A DNA stretch of 64,000 nt from Channa striata (GCA_033026295.1 CM065173.1:10044517-10108516), one strand, 5' to 3'. Shown: positions 46,911 through 61,879, numbered from the stretch's first letter. The notes: generated by a model from the letters alone, not told the origin. Numbers and translations: made by a program.

Positions 46911-48005
46911 GGACGTTCACTGTCCCAGCCGCGAACATCCAGTCGCAACCGTCCTCGTGGAACCAACAGATCATGTAATTAGCCGCAGGCTGTCGGAGGC
47001 GCAGGGAATACCAGGCGGACAGCTTTGATGTGTGAGGTGCCACATTGCTACGAATAAATGCTTATTGGGCTAAGCCTAGGTGATGTCATAGTTCACCGTA
47101 ACGGCAGTGGCCAGCCTCATAAATAATACTTAAGATTGTTTCCAAGTTCGTCTTTTGACTGACATGTCAGTTTGTTTCGGGCTGGCACTGCTGACCCCTG
47201 GCATGCTGTGAATGTCACACAACAGTTTCCATTGTAGTGAACCCACGGAACAGACACACACAACATTAGAGATGACTCCCATTACTAAATGAGTTTTCCA
47301 GCATAAATAAAGACTTACAAATGTTGGCGGAATTGGCAACGTAGCCGTTTGTCAGTGTCAAACAATTTTATAGTTTTACAGAAAAATGCTAGGGAAATCA
47401 AAGTTTGTTCCAACATAGACACACAGCGCTTCAGTCAGTCGTGACAACAGATTCACATATGCACGCACAAAGAAATGGTGCTAGAGTAATGAGAAAAATG
47501 CCAGCAGGGCCTAAACCCTCACAGATGGATACACTAGGGAAAATAAAGTTTTCAAGTCGAGAAGCAAAATTTATCTACTCTTATTACAGCAAAAGCTTTA
47601 ATATTTTATTATTAGACCAGAGCTGCTACTAAGAGCAACATTCAGATTATGACATACAGTAAAGGCCATGGTGACCAGGGATTCAGAGAAATAAAATCTT
47701 CCTTTAAAGATGTGACTAGGGCTGCAGCTTCTGCTACTTTTGACTCTATAAAATTACAGAAAATGGTAAAACAATAACACCATCACACTTTCATAGATAA
47801 ATAGAAGATCTTTCATTTATGATGATGACAAAACAGCAAAAGGGAGCAAAGCCTCACTATTGTGCAGCTACATTCAAACGGAAAAAGAAAAAACAACTGA
47901 TGATTTTGACAGAATGAAAACCTCCTCAAACATCTCTCTCGGATATGATAGTGTTTTTTAGCTTTAAAAAAAAACATTTGTTGTCTATTTGACACTTCTC
48001 TGAAT
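46911..48005. other. Intergenic, no gene seen
   Basis: A CpG-containing stretch to about 47040 is followed by AT-rich DNA without recognisable features. Confidence 0.5.
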
Positions 48006-48007
48006 AC

Positions 48008-48115
48008 ATGCTACTGGTGTAGTGTCTTGCTGAAGGACAAATGAGCTGTGGCTGGGATCAAACCTCTAATCTTTTGGCTGCAGTCTCCGTTCTCGCTCAT
48101 CCATCCTGCCACTCC
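48008..48115 (+). repeat. Dispersed fish repeat fragment ('gtcttgctgaaggaca')
   Basis: Reads 'tgtagtgtcttgctgaagga', then 'ctgtggctgggatcaaacct' and 'ttttggctgcagtctcc'. This is the tRNA-like word order of a short dispersed element common in fish (lead 'agtgtcttgctgaaggaca', then a GATCGAAC-like B-box-type word). It is a short, diverged copy. Confidence 0.5.
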
Positions 48116-51100
48116 CCACTTTGTTCACACTTTCCATACTGCACCCTTTCCCCTATATTCCTCCATTCCACCAGAAACTGGATGCCTCCTTCTCGTGTCT
48201 TTCATGTCTAATGCTTTCTGAAGAGCAGCCTTCTAAAATAAGGCAGCAATAACCTCATCGCGAAAGGGACATTTCCATGGCGGCTGCCTCTAGATGATAC
48301 AAGTGCTAATGCTGAGTACAAAGTTACATCTGGTTCCCCCGGACTGGGAGGAAAGCTAGCCTGCAGACGCTGGAGCTAGGCTAAGCTGCCGCTGGATGCC
48401 TCGTGCTTTCCGTGTCTTTCGGGGGCTGCAGTGCATGCGACGCGTCGGCCAAGGCCACATGAGCCCTGGAGCATTTCCCTCCCTCTCTAATGTTTCAATT
48501 AATTGCAGGGCTGTCACGAACGGTGTTCAGCTAACAGGAAACACATTGGCTTTGATGTGAAATCCTTGATTGTTGATAGACGTAATTAAAAGTGTTAAAT
48601 CTCGTTCCAGATTGTTTCACACAACTGCAGCCCCTCACCGCACCTCCCACATTTAAACGTATGTCGAACAGGTTTAGAGTGTCACACGGAGTTCACTATA
48701 TCACTGTTTGGTATGGCGAAACGTGGATTGATCATATTCCGATAGGGTTTACCAATGGTAGATTACTGTGGCTTAAAAAGGTTACACCATGCCCTGAGAA
48801 GTTACTCAGGAGCCAACGCGACCATTGTGTTTTACTAAAGGCCGCACTGACGGATTTTGTGATGTACTCATTCTGGTCCTCCACCCAGATTTTCATTGAA
48901 AATCTGGCAGGTTCTCACTGAAGTGACCTTTCAGTCACAAGAAAGCCTCTCTAACCTTCAGGCTACTTCAGTGCTGGAATACTTGTGTAATGAAAAAGGG
49001 ATGAGATAGTTTATTATTTTGAAAAAAAAGTCTTAGGAGTGTGAGAGAAAAGCAAGAATGTGAGTGGAACCAAAGCCTTCATTATATGACTGATAATACC
49101 CGATGTGATGGATCACGCAAACACTGTGCATCCCTGGTGGTGCACATGACTTCATTTTGCATGGCTGGTGGGACAAACATTGACTCCAAGCAATTTTATA
49201 GCCCCCCCCCTGTCTTCATATTCTCATATGTTCCTTTAATATATATGGCACAAGCAAAATTTGATTATGAAAATTAATCGGTGTGTTGTTGGAGCTTGTT
49301 CCATTTTTCTAAGCGTCACCCATGGAAGACCCTCTGAAACTTGCTTTGTGTCTTGACAAGGTTATCTGAAATTTGTGTGTTAGGCCAAACACAGAGAGGT
49401 TATGTATCTGACAAATAGCACCTGAGAGATTTCTGATGAAAATCATCAGGAAACCTCGAAAGTGCATAAAAAGCTCATGTGTCTTACCACGAACTGTGTG
49501 GTTCTTTTTGATATTTTCTAAGAAGGAGATTGATTAAAGGAGTTTATCTCTTGCAGAGAAAAGAAAATCACTTAAAAGTGCATAGAATGATGAAACCTAA
49601 GCTGTATTTTTTACAACTCATGTGGCCTTATTCCAACACATAACTGAGGATATGCTATCATAGCAGATTTTAAACCAAGTCAAAAAAATTGATAACGGGA
49701 CCCCAATGAAACAAGTGGTCAGATCTTGACAACACAGGTTTGCAGAAGAGCGTCATGGCTTAAGCAAAGGTGATTTCTGAAGAGCGTAGAAGAGTTTATT
49801 GAGAGAAGAGAAGAGAGAGATTATTAAAGGGTAACAAAAGAATTTCTAAACAGGTTGGATTGTTCCGTTAGATTGTACTGATCCAAAGACTTTTTTTCAT
49901 TGGTGGAGTCCAAATGGAGTCCAAATTACTCTCCAAACAGAACCTTACAGCCCTTTACATAGAGCTCAAGGCCATATGGTTAAGCCGGAAAACTCTTGGA
50001 AGAGTGTCCTGTGGGTAGATAAAACAAAAGTCTCCTCTCTTTTAGACAAAATTTATTATGAAGGGTTTGAATAGGTTCCTCAAATTTGACACGTTTCTGC
50101 TGTGAGCTGAAGCACCTTCTTGGGTTGTTTAGTTCCAATATTTGAGGCCTGATGACACTGAAACATTTAAATTGTGAGAGAAGGCATAAAATAAACCCTC
50201 CGTTAGCATCGCACATCCAGTTTTCTCTTCCTATTTCAACCCTAAAATCTATGTGTGACCCTTCAAAGCCACGCTGATCCCTGGGTCAGAACACTTACAC
50301 AGTGATAGTGGGTAAAACTACTCCTGATGTTGTAGTTGTACCACTGTTACAACACATTTTTGGTGGATTGGATTATTACTAATATTGAGAACATCCAACT
50401 TTAACCAAGCCAACCTCCTGAAAATGCATTAACTGTTTAAACTGTTGTAAAATCAATTCTGCCATATCAAATGATTAAACTGTGCCAACTTCGTAAAAGG
50501 TTTGATGGAAAAGGTTTTTTTTTTTTCAAAAGGAAAAGTTAAGAAAAAAAATTATCTTGCCAGGGAGATAAAATGTTTACAGACTGGATTTGCTGCCATT
50601 GAATGGTGAGCTTCAGATAATGATTGATTGATATTTTCCATCGGCCGGAGAGACATGAATTCAGTGGAGGTTGACAGGTTGTAGATCCATGATCCTCGCA
50701 AAGAGAACTGCAGATCCTCAAGTATGTTGAAGGCTTGGCCCTTGCGGACCAACTGAGTCTTAACCCCTTCCATTGCGCTCACGGTTATAACACAGAGCAT
50801 TCTGATCACTGGACCTCAAGGGCAGTTCAAATACAGCCAGGTCATTGGGGGCCCGTATTAACAGAACCAAGGCTTTGTCACCAATCCCACTCAACTTCAG
50901 AGATCTTTAGGCGAAACAAATCGATCAACTCCTGACTCCATAGCTGCTCTATGGCCACAGGGAACTACAAAACAAAATAAAGACCTTTTTTTGTAGCTTC
51001 AGCACTCAGACCTAAAACACTGAATTTGGATTAAATTGGGACTGACTGAAAAAGATAAACTGGCATCAGATTAGTGGAGTGGCCCTCCTTGTTTCAGGAT

Positions 51101-54100
51101 TTCAAGATGGATTCTAATTCTGAAATGAGGCTTTACTTTAAAGACACAAAAAAAAAATCAGGAAATAAAAAGTCTGATTTCCCTCCATCACTAGCTCACA
51201 CCTGCTCCTTTCTCTCCCTACAGTCCAGTTACCTCAGCATATTAACTAAAGATACATATGGCCAAATCAAGAATGAGTGGGAATAAAATCAAGAGTCACA
51301 GTTTAATATTAGTGGCTTCGGTAAAAATGTCAGGTTGGAGACATGAACACCATTGATCAGTGTAGAAACATACATTATATATCTGACATGTGTCTGTAAT
51401 ATTTCATGTGTCTTTCAAGACCCTTGCTCTTTTAGCGATGTCCACTTGTCTTACACAGGAAATCATTTTGAATCTGTGTATTAGCTCTTTCCACATGATT
51501 TCTCCTAATTTTTTTAATTCAAACAACATACTGTACATCTGCCTGCAAAACTCCCCTGAACACCATCATAGTATAAGAAGACAGGGCTGCGCTAAAGGGC
51601 ATGTAGCTATTGGTGTCCTAGAAGGTCATTGAAGGGGCTTTGGTGTCCTTCCATACTATGCTGTTTCACTGTTGCCAATATTCCTAAATCTTAAATCTTA
51701 AGTTGCCCTTAAATGAGCGGTTGCTTCTCTGACTGCTGCATAGCAAATTAATGTTTTGCATCTAGTCTAGTTTTCTGTCGAGTTCTGCCCTGTGCACAAC
51801 GTCAACCTCATAGCAAGGAAAAGCATTACATGTCATCCAGTGGACATGAATGTCAGAGAAAATGTCATGATTTGTTGGTGTCCATGTTTCAGTTTGGACC
51901 CAAGTGGTGCACTTACTGGCAAATGAGCACTGCCACAATCCCAGAGCTTTGCTACAAACACGACATGGTGTAAGACAGTACGTACAAAGGTCAGGCTCTT
52001 TCTTGGGTGCGTCTGGATGAGGTGTATCAGGTGGCAAAGAGGTGGAAGATTTATTGGAGCCCCGTTAGACAAGAAAATGATCATTTTGTATAAAATCGTT
52101 AACTGCACACATACCTATAATATCAGAGATTATAGGTAGCATTGCAGAAACATTTGTGTTGTTGTCATGGAGACAACATTTAACTTTGTGTGTTAAATGT
52201 TGATGCATCACCATCCGGCTGAGCATTCTAACAACGTACCATCCCAGCTCTATTAGTTTAATTTAAAACCACGCAAAATTTGTTGATTTCTGCGGGTTCG
52301 TTGGCGTCCTCACAATCACTACGACTGCCCCGGAGCTGATAAAAAGGCCTTTAATGTGTTGTGAAAACAGTACAGACCTACCATCACTGTGACACTTAAT
52401 AAAATTAAAAGGAAAAGATGCCGCACACTTCGGTCACCGTGCATTTGTCCTCCTCCCAGAACGATCATGCACCCACAAACAGACTAAAACGCAGCTTCTT
52501 TCCAAAAAATGTGACATCGCCTCAGCCTGATGGAAGCGATATGCTGCTACTGTGGAAGAATGTGTAAAACTCGTTATAACACATTATAACGAGTAGGATC
52601 AGTACAATAGTTAGTCACACTGCTGCTGCGTTCACTGAAAATACGACACCCATCAATGCATAAATCAAGCCTGTTCCTGGTATCTAGTATCCTACGATCA
52701 TATCTGAGTCAGGAACGCCCTATATTTGGCCACTGCAGCTCTGCAACCTGTTTTGTATCTTTGGCATCCTTACTAATATAGTATTTTTAGTAATGCCATT
52801 AGTGTATCTCAAAAACCTTTTATCTGCATCCTACTTTTATATTCCCAAAAATGTGTAACTGTAATTAGTGCACTGTGTCACTGTTGGAGGCTGACACACG
52901 TACAATGTTGTTTTGTTTGCATGAGGACACTAAAGCCATGTTTTTTTTTCAATCGATGACATCACCAGCAGGAAATGTGCTGTCCGTCCATTCAAGTTTT
53001 ATCACTCGACTTCTTTTCACACTTCACCATTCTTCTTCTCCTCTTCACACTCATTCACCCCAAAGCTCCCCTTCAAGTACTTTTACAAGGTGAGAAGTGC
53101 CACATCCAGCAACAATTGAAAGCAGAGCCGGTGTATCAGCTGCAGCCATCAATCATACCTCGATCAATCACTGTCACCTGGCCCCGCGCCAACCTCACAC
53201 CAGTCTCTCTGCCGCGCCCTCGGCATGTAGCCCTCAGGAATGCTGGGTAATGAGGGATGGCAAGGGGCATCCAGGCATCCAATTACGAGCCATGTTGGGA
53301 AGAAAGGAAAGATGCGTTGTGAGGTTGTGTGAGCTTGTTTACATTTACATCGGAGGTATTCAGCTTCTGCTTTCATCCAGAGGAATCAGCATTGCAAACG
53401 TTACAAGCAACTTTGTAAGGAGAGGAAAGGTCACAGCCACAAGGTGATCCATTAAGGAAGTTTATGACAGGGGAGACACTGGGATTATTGCTGACATGCT
53501 CAGTTATAAGCAGTCATTATTCTGGGTTTTATGTTGTGATCACCTGTCAGTCGCACACCGTCTTCGTGTGCTGGCCTTTTCTTTAGATTTTGCTAATGAT
53601 GATTGACTCTGACGTGTTGTTTATTATAGATTACATACACTGTCTTGGCTGCTTAGAGTAGCATGGATCAAGAAGACAAAGGGTTTATGGAGGCAAACAC
53701 AGCTTCACTTCCTGCGTGGTAGAAGCATTTTAATATAATAATTGTTAAAAATAAGAAATCGTACGATTTTCACTTGTAACAACGTAATATTGGGGTTTAA
53801 CGTGTTTATTTGCTGTGCATTAAACTTGTGTATTTGACAATTTGCTGCTTTACCAATATTTATACCTGGGATAGACACTTTAATTCAGCTTGAACATTCA
53901 AGATTTGAGTCCTCAGACTAATAAGTATCTTTTAAATGGCAGCAAATATCACATCATGCCATAGAAGAGATGGAGATCTTACTGTTAATCTGTGATACAA
54001 ACAGCAACGGTTGGAGAGGGCACCGCGAGGTATTAAGTGTAAATCCTCTTTCCTGAAAATTGTTCACACGCAAATGGAAATTCCAAGAGAAAATTCAGGC
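48116..54100. other. pitx2 upstream gene desert, part 1
   Basis: No gene recognised on either strand. Open frames up to 116 codons (48592-48921 plus, 51762-52037 minus, 53097-53447 plus) have no domain, codon pattern or splice support. A short 10-bp inverted repeat with a 4-nt loop (ctcgttataa / ttataacgag) is at 52570-52593. GC-richer islands at about 48300-48500 and 53090-53290 may be regulatory. Confidence 0.5.
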
Positions 54101-57100
54101 CCATTTATTATTCATCATCGCCTGCACACCGATGCCTCACTAGAAAAACGATGGCAGATACGCAAGTATATCATGTGAGACTCTAATATATTGCTATCAA
54201 AAGCAGTGAACTGGAAAAGACAGGATTTAATATGGTATCTGGTCCTAAGTCCTTACTAATTCAATAACATTATGCCAAAGATTTATTAGGCATCCCATTT
54301 CCCATAAACACATCTGCTTGCTGAGTTTGATGCAGGCCGGGCTGCAATATGTCAAGTATTTCAGAGCTGTTTGCTCGGGACTGAGTGAAACAAATTGTCC
54401 CGAATGCATCTTGAAAGTGAAAAACCTGAGGATTCAGTTTTCTTCCTTTGCACGCACAGCAACATTGTAGCCTGTAAATGGATGTAAAAAATAAAATAAT
54501 GTATGTTTTCGTTGGGAGACTGACTTCAAAATGGAGCAAAGCTACTCTTACAAAGTTATCACAGTTGATCCTTTCTGATTTATATGTATTAAATGATTAT
54601 TGCCCTTGAAATGCGGTCATAATTTTGAAGGAAAGTGCCTTTGACTGGACAGTGATATTTCAGCTTTTAATGGGTAACGTCCCAGTCTAACAAAGGACAG
54701 ATGTTGCCTCATTTCCTTTAAAAAGTTTATTTTTTAAATCATAACTTGTTTTGTAAGGATATAATTAAATTTGTCAAATGTTTTCTTGTTTTGGAAAACT
54801 CTTCATCATTTAGGGATTGACGATGCTGTTATCAGATCCTGGCTCAGACGCTTGTATCATCCTCATTCTCCGATTGGACCAGAACTAACCTCATTTCTAA
54901 GGAATGTGTCTTGCTCGTCAACTCTGCAGCCTCCTGCTCTCTGCAGTACACTATATCTCAGTGTCAGTGTGTGCTACCTTTTTGGACCCAGATCAAATGA
55001 AGTAGAATTCATGAATCTTGACAGATATAGAAGCAGATTCTTCTTATCTTTCCAAATCTCCCATGTTTGCCCCGTCCTTTTCGTAAAGCTCTAAAGTTTG
55101 AAAGGCAACGTGGGAGTTTCTGAGACACACGTGATAGTCGAGAGCCACCGTCTCCTCTGGAACCCATTAAGAAATGAATAAAATGCCTTCCTACCAGTTT
55201 GATTTGTAGTTAGAGGGCAACCCCTCAAACGTCTGTCTGTGGTTCCTGAGAATTTGAAACCTCAGTAGTGAGTGATTGTTTCAATGTAAATGGGGCATGA
55301 AAGCCACTCTATAACTTTTCTTTTGGGTCCTGTCATGCTCAATTATAAATCCCACAAGCGACTCCGGCTTTTCTAGTGGCCATTTCACCATTTCGTAGTC
55401 AATGGAAGCGTTTTTTATTCTTTCAAATATTTCGTTGAAGAGCTGAAATAACGGGAATATTGGACAAATAGTCCTGACATGAGACGGACCCTGTGTCAAC
55501 ATGGTATCTGCTTGTTGTGACAGTGGGGCTGCTGCGTGCACAAACACATGACTGACTTTTGTGGGGAGGTATAACCGAGGCAGACACGGTGTTGACACCT
55601 CCAGCTGTCTCCAGGGTTGGAATAACGATCTGACACCCGCAGTGGTCCAGCGCAGACACCAGCTGGGCCTGGAGCCATAGAAAATGTCTTTCACCTCCTC
55701 TATCAACACCGCCGCTCTCTCTCCTTCACGACCACAAGTCTCCCTCTTTGGCATTCTTTCACAAGAACATCTCTTCATTTTGCTTTATTTATCCAATATT
55801 TTCCCTCACCCTCCTTTATCTCCCCAAACGTCCCCCTTCCGCTTCAGCCCGAGTTCCTCTCTCAATCCCTCCCTCCCTACTTCCCGTCGTTCTTCCTCCT
55901 CCCACTTGCAAATCCTTTCCAGTGACACAACACTGATTTTCTGCCAACTTTTCTTCCCTCCTTGAACATCAGTCTCTGTGGCACAGTAGCTCTTGACTTT
56001 TGTGATGACTTCATACCGCCTCTCTTGGCTTGGGTGGCGGTCAACTCAAGCGGAGGATGAGGACTCTTGAGAGTCGCAAGTGCTGTCTGGTACAAGATGC
56101 ACCAGTGGGATAACATGATCACACACCAGACTAGTACATTTAAATAAAAAACCTCTGTATTTTTTACTTTCTCAACACATCCCTGTAGAAGATGTACATG
56201 TGCACAGAGCAGAGGGGGTCACGTCTTTATGACAGTGTTTTTGCTGGACTTTTCTTTCTTCTTTTTACGTGTAAAAATTTAACATATGACATCACGAGAC
56301 TCCATTTTTAGACATATTTTTTCCCGATTCAATAAATTTGATCTACCGTATATATGGGATTGCCAGAGTTCCGAAGACCCACAGTTAGTCACTGGTCCCC
56401 TTTGACTGGTCCATTCACAGGGGCGGAGCCAGGTGCCTGTGAATCTTCCCTGTCAAGTTCAACCTCTGAGAACTTTGACATGAGACTTTGCACCGTGCAC
56501 CAACAGTAAACTGTAATGACATTGCTGACCTTTGGGGAAACTGAAACAGGGGATGATTTATAGTAGCTTGCTAGCTCTCCTGGCATAAGGCATAAATCGA
56601 TCAGTCGTAACTTTAAAACCAAGAGCTCAGACACTCTGATTAGTGTACGGGCTGTGGTATTAACATTTATTTTGCACCTTAACACTTTAGGTACAGAGAC
56701 TTCTTCTTAGTAGTTAGCTACTTTTTTAGGACTAGTACATTTAAATAGTACATTTAAATCTTACCGTGGGTCTGAATCCATCTCCTAAAAATTATGTTTC
56801 TTTACAAGTAAACTGCAAAAGCCAGTGCACGTTTGCAAGGAATACAGATTGGATTATGTTTCCTGTCACCAGTCTTAGCCACAGTGTTTTTTGTTGTCAG
56901 CATTAACTTCAGGTCTGAGGCACGACGTGTCCCCCAACCACCTCTTTACGACTTGCTCACCATTCATAAATAGGACCTACCAGTATTTCACTGGTGTTTC
57001 TGTGCCTGTTTTGGCCTAAACTGCCTGATTTTTGTGACAGTTTTTCTAAATGTAATCACAATGCTTGTTTCAGTGTTTTTATGTTTAAGTTGTAATGTTG

Positions 57101-57316
57101 CACAGAATCCATGGGGGATTGGTTTTAAACTTTGTTGTGAATGCAACATTGTGAATTGCTGGAGAGATTGATCGCTGCAATTATTAAAAAGACATTACAT
57201 TAGGAAATAATGCGACAGGTGATAATGATCCCCAGAAAAGTGCAATTGCGTTTGCACTTAAGTGGCATGGAAATGTAATTTTTAAGACAACCGGTTGTTG
57301 TGTCAAACTCTGGCTC

Positions 57317-57342
57317 TATAGTATAGTATAGTATAGTATATA
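57317..57342. repeat. (TATAG)n pentanucleotide microsatellite
   Basis: Five tandem TATAG units, read directly. Confidence 0.95.
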
Positions 57343-60300
57343 CTGTAGGATAGTAGCATTTTACAGTTTGTCAGCCTGCATTGATTAGAAACCAACTGCA
57401 TAGTGCTAGAACTGACAAGTTCTTGTTTGAGTTCAGGGTAGAAAGTGCAATGTATTCATTCTACACACCACTGTCAGATTTGGCCAGAAATTGAGACTCT
57501 AAAATGCGCAAAGCCCTACACTTTCAACCGTCCTACATTCATTTCTCATAGGATTGCACCCTGCCCCAACTTGTAGCATAAAGTGAGACTTTAATGCTTC
57601 TGAACATTTCAGAAATTGCACGAGTTGCACTTTGAAGACAGCCTGAGATGGCTACACCATTATTTAAACTTAATATGTCAATCATTTCAGCCATGAGCAG
57701 TTCTGTGGGAGACGTTCTGTAACCACAAGATATCAGCCTCTGCCAGTGTATATTTATGTTCCAGTTTAGAAATTGCATCACTGTGTTCAGCACATGTGAA
57801 ACATCCAAGAACGCTAGTCTAGGCATTGTGCACATGCAGCGCTTGTAGGGTGAAATGATGTGCCTATGAGGCCCGGAACAATAACTAGCACATCATTCGA
57901 TTTTAAGAGTGGCAATCATCCATGCTAGTGGGGAATGAACCAATTTTACACCAGTCAGAATCATCAGAAGCCAGTCACATCTGTGTTCAAAAGACGTGGA
58001 ATCCATAGGGTTTCAGATTAGCTCCAATAGTGATATACATATTGTCATAGATGCAGACAAATAAACAAAGCCGGAACCTTTGTATGTCCTAACAGATGTG
58101 TTATGGCTGTACAATAACCATGTAACATCAAGTGCTGATGCACATGCCTTGAAGTGAAACAGGAAGCCCTGAAATGATGCAGAAAGAAGAGATGCCTTCA
58201 GATTTCATTTGGAGCGAAAATGCTGATGTGGTGGTAAACAAACACTGACAAAAAGCTGGACCAAGGAGTGAAATAATGATCACAGTCCTGACGTGGTTCA
58301 CAGTTGGATTTTTGTGGCTGCCCAGGAGCGTTACATGTTACGGAAGCAAGTCGCACTTTTGGTTCCTTTCCTTAAAGGTTTTCCTATTGCCGCTCTTACA
58401 AGAGTTTTAAGAAGTCTCGTAGTGGAGTTTGTTAATTTTGACTGACATTAATATTTTGGTTTGTTTTTTAGGTGACAGTAAATCACCTTTGGCTGCTCTG
58501 CTAATTCTAAGAATGGAAAAAGTGTGTCAGCTAAGGAGATGACCGTAGTCACAAAGTCAGGACCTCATTGGCCATGGAAATCGTTTTGGAACCTTTTGAC
58601 CTGCTTGTCTTTTATACGAATGAGGGGGATGATTCTTTGGTTTAAGCCTCTTAATGACAGGACCTCTGGGCCCTGGGCCAGCAGTTATGACTGATGGAGA
58701 GGCTTGTCTCCTCAGCTGCCCCTGTACCCACTGAGAGAACAAGCTAAAAATGTAGAGGCCAAATATAGAACGTTACTTCTCAGCCTGGTGTGATGGATTG
58801 CTCCAAAGCCAAACTATGCATAGTGTCCAAAGAGGAAACAATGTAGGTGTCTTTTATCACACACAGCAGCACCTTTGTTCAACTTTTTTTTAAATCTTGG
58901 CCCTTTAAATGGCAACAAGGTTTTTGTGCACATGGGGATCATTGCAAGACTCACAGCTCTGAAACTGAATAAGACCTCAAGCAAATTGTGCCAGAAGCCA
59001 ACAAAGCTGGTGGCGTTTGTTTTGAAGGTCTGTCTGCTCCCAACTTATGCAGTCTCCTTAGCTGGGTTTGTGTTCTTTGGAGCCAAGTCCAACCAGATGT
59101 TTCTCTTTGAGCCACTGAAACTGATAGCTCATGACGCAGTGTCATTTTTCACCGCCGTATCTCCCTGCTGCACTCAACACCCACATAATGCTTCATTTCT
59201 GCGAGCGGAATCAATACGTATTTTAAAAGTAATATTCTCCCGGAATAATTTTTCGCCGTGTGGCTGGCATCTTGAAACGGTCTGAAAACGATCTTTCAGA
59301 AGCAAAGCCTGTGTGGGAGGATTTGGCTGTGAGTAGGGGAAAATGCGAATCAAAAGAGGCAGAGATCAATATGATTTTGAATCAAACAACATAATAGTGA
59401 TTCTTGCTGTCTGTTTGTAGCAAACTCAAAACTAAACTTGTGTGGAGCGGATCTTTTCTAAGCCTCGTCACATATATTGCCTTAGTCTATAATATCAGCT
59501 CCACAATAAGGAGTTAGCACGGGTGAAAGGACAGAGTTCAGTCTGAGGTAACAATTGACCTTGTTTGTTGAAAGGCAGCTACTATTGCATGGCAACTATT
59601 AAAGAGGTCACACAAAGTTACACAGTGAGCCACAAAAAAGCAATAGTTAGCCATGTGGAAGATCGAAAATCGCTTGATGAAATGGTTTTGTTTGGTTTTC
59701 TATCCACAACTTCCCACTCCCGCTGCTCAGTGGCCCCTGTGGTATGTTTGTATCTTTTCAACACTATGGATTTATAGATGCCTCGGCATTGTAAATCATA
59801 GTGAAATCAAGCATCCACATGATGGACCACTATGGCCAAAAATACCTCAACTTTTTCCAGGAAACTCTGTTCTCTAGTGTTAAATCAAGAAGCTTGTCTG
59901 ATGAGAATGAAGTTCAAAGCCATGTTCACCACAACAATACAGAGAGTTAAAGGTCCCAACAGATGCTGAGCAATAAGACAAAAAACGACAGCGGTGACCC
60001 GCATCAGCGTTATGAGGACCTTTGTAAATTGTTGGTATAGCTTTCTAAAAATAAATGACATGGATATCCTTTTAACAATGTTACACAAGTGGCCTGTTGA
60101 TCACAGGAGGCTTCATTTTCCCATTGTTCATCCAGGCACAGTTCCTTCAATTCAGTACAAATTAAAGCTACAGAATAAATATAAAATAGTAACAAACATA
60201 TTTATATTCATAATCTTTTCAGATAATGCACCTTTTCAAGGATGATTACAGCCCTGAGACTATGATGGCCAGAAAATACTATTCATTCAGTGTTCTCATC

Positions 60301-61831
60301 TTTGCTAATTTCTCATTGTGAATCAAAATGTAACTTTTCCAACATTTCCATTTTTGTTCTCGCCCTGGACAGTCGTTAGTGCTGACCTTTAACCCTTTCA
60401 GTGGTCCCAGTTTGTGCCCAAGCAATTCTTGCTCATCTTTGTCACCTGTTTCAAAGTTGAGCTTGTGTCTGGGCCACGACAAAGGATTAATCAGACAGGA
60501 CTCAAAAGACTATGTATTTGCCATAAAAACTCGCTTTATTTTCCTTTAGTTGTCTACAGTTTCTTTACTAAAAGAAGCAAATATGTGATGAATATGTGTT
60601 GTTGTCACCCAGTCCGTTGTGGTGAATGACTCTAATCCTCAAATTTTGTGTTCTGCTTTCATGAGACAGGCCTATTTCACAGAGTTTGGTGAGACTTTGT
60701 TTGTCACAAACAAGCTGATGTTCTCATCATATAAATTATGTATCATTTAATGACGAATAAACATTAAACTGTTACACTGGGGGATTCGAGATCAACTGCC
60801 ATTAAACGTTTTGTTTGAATTCATTTTTTCAACTTGCCCCAAAATGACCCCACCCAGCCATAGAAGACACAAGCCCACACTCTGAAGAACGCAGTCTTCA
60901 GAACATGCCCGTAGCAGTTTCTGCATTTTAAAAACTGACTTTCAAGAAAGACAAGAAAACAGCCAAACTGCCAGTGCCGTGAGGGTCCGTGTGTTTTTGC
61001 ATACATTCTTGTGCGACTTTAAATTTAGCCCAGCGTCCTAATCCCTGGCATTGTTCTGTTAGTTGGGAGCAATGCTAGACATGTTTTTGGATGCATAGCG
61101 CAGAGCTTCCATGTGGACAGTCAGGTCCAGTCCAAGTTCACCCTGTGTGTCATCTGCCAGACACAGCGATGACTCACTGTACAACTGGAATCATGGGGGC
61201 AGCAGTGTCGGGTGTCTCATGTGTTCAAGAATAACCAATCAATGTCAAGAAAACAAAGTGAAGCACAATTTAGCCCAGCACAACTGGACATGTGAGATGT
61301 ATGTTTGCAGAGTTTTGTTTCCTGGCTTAAATAAGCTCAGTCAAGAAATGTTTGTAGGCCCTTGAGATCTATTAATATAACTGTCAAAGTTTATTTGCAA
61401 GCATCTGAAAAAACGTTTGGTCTTTCTGTTTGTCGTCATAAATTTTATAATATCATCCTATATGAATGTGAATTACATTGTTTAGTTACAATCAGATGTG
61501 CATTTGCTCCATGATTTTTCCGAAATAAGAAGAAAATCATCAGGCACAGCGCCACAGGGCAACTTTTGTAGCAGTGCGCATGTCTGCTTCACCCTCCTAA
61601 AACAATAAAGGTTTGAATTACATTTGTTTTCACACATGTTAATCCCTGCTTGTAAAACTTACACAAGTCCAAGAAGTTGTGCTCACACAGAAATTCCTCA
61701 GTGGGTTTGTCAGACGATGAGTGCGTGGCTGGAGTGAGTGAAATTAATGAAGTCTGTAATGGGTTATCAAAGAGCGGAACTCGATATCTGTGGCAGGGAA
61801 CCCCACCTGTTTATGGGGAGACGCACTTGGT

Positions 61832-61879
61832 CCACACACACACACACACACGCACACACAGACACACACACGCACACAG
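61832..61879. repeat. (CA)n microsatellite, interrupted
   Basis: CA dinucleotides over about 48 bp with three short interruptions (cgca, gaca), read directly. Confidence 0.95.

Noticed and set aside
46724..47043. Arg- and Pro-rich minus-strand open frames
   Set aside because: They fall in a dispersed fish repeat fragment and its CpG-bearing flank. No domain.
52570..52593. 10-bp inverted repeat with 4-nt loop (ctcgttataa)
   Set aside because: Short enough to be expected by chance in AT-rich DNA of this length. Mentioned only in the region entry.
55281..55778. 165-codon minus-strand open frame
   Set aside because: No domain, overlapped by two other long minus-strand frames and a pyrimidine-rich tract. 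The start is not supported.
55684..55965. Ser/Pro/Leu-rich plus-strand open frame
   Set aside because: A CT-rich low-complexity tract gives this translation. No gene evidence.
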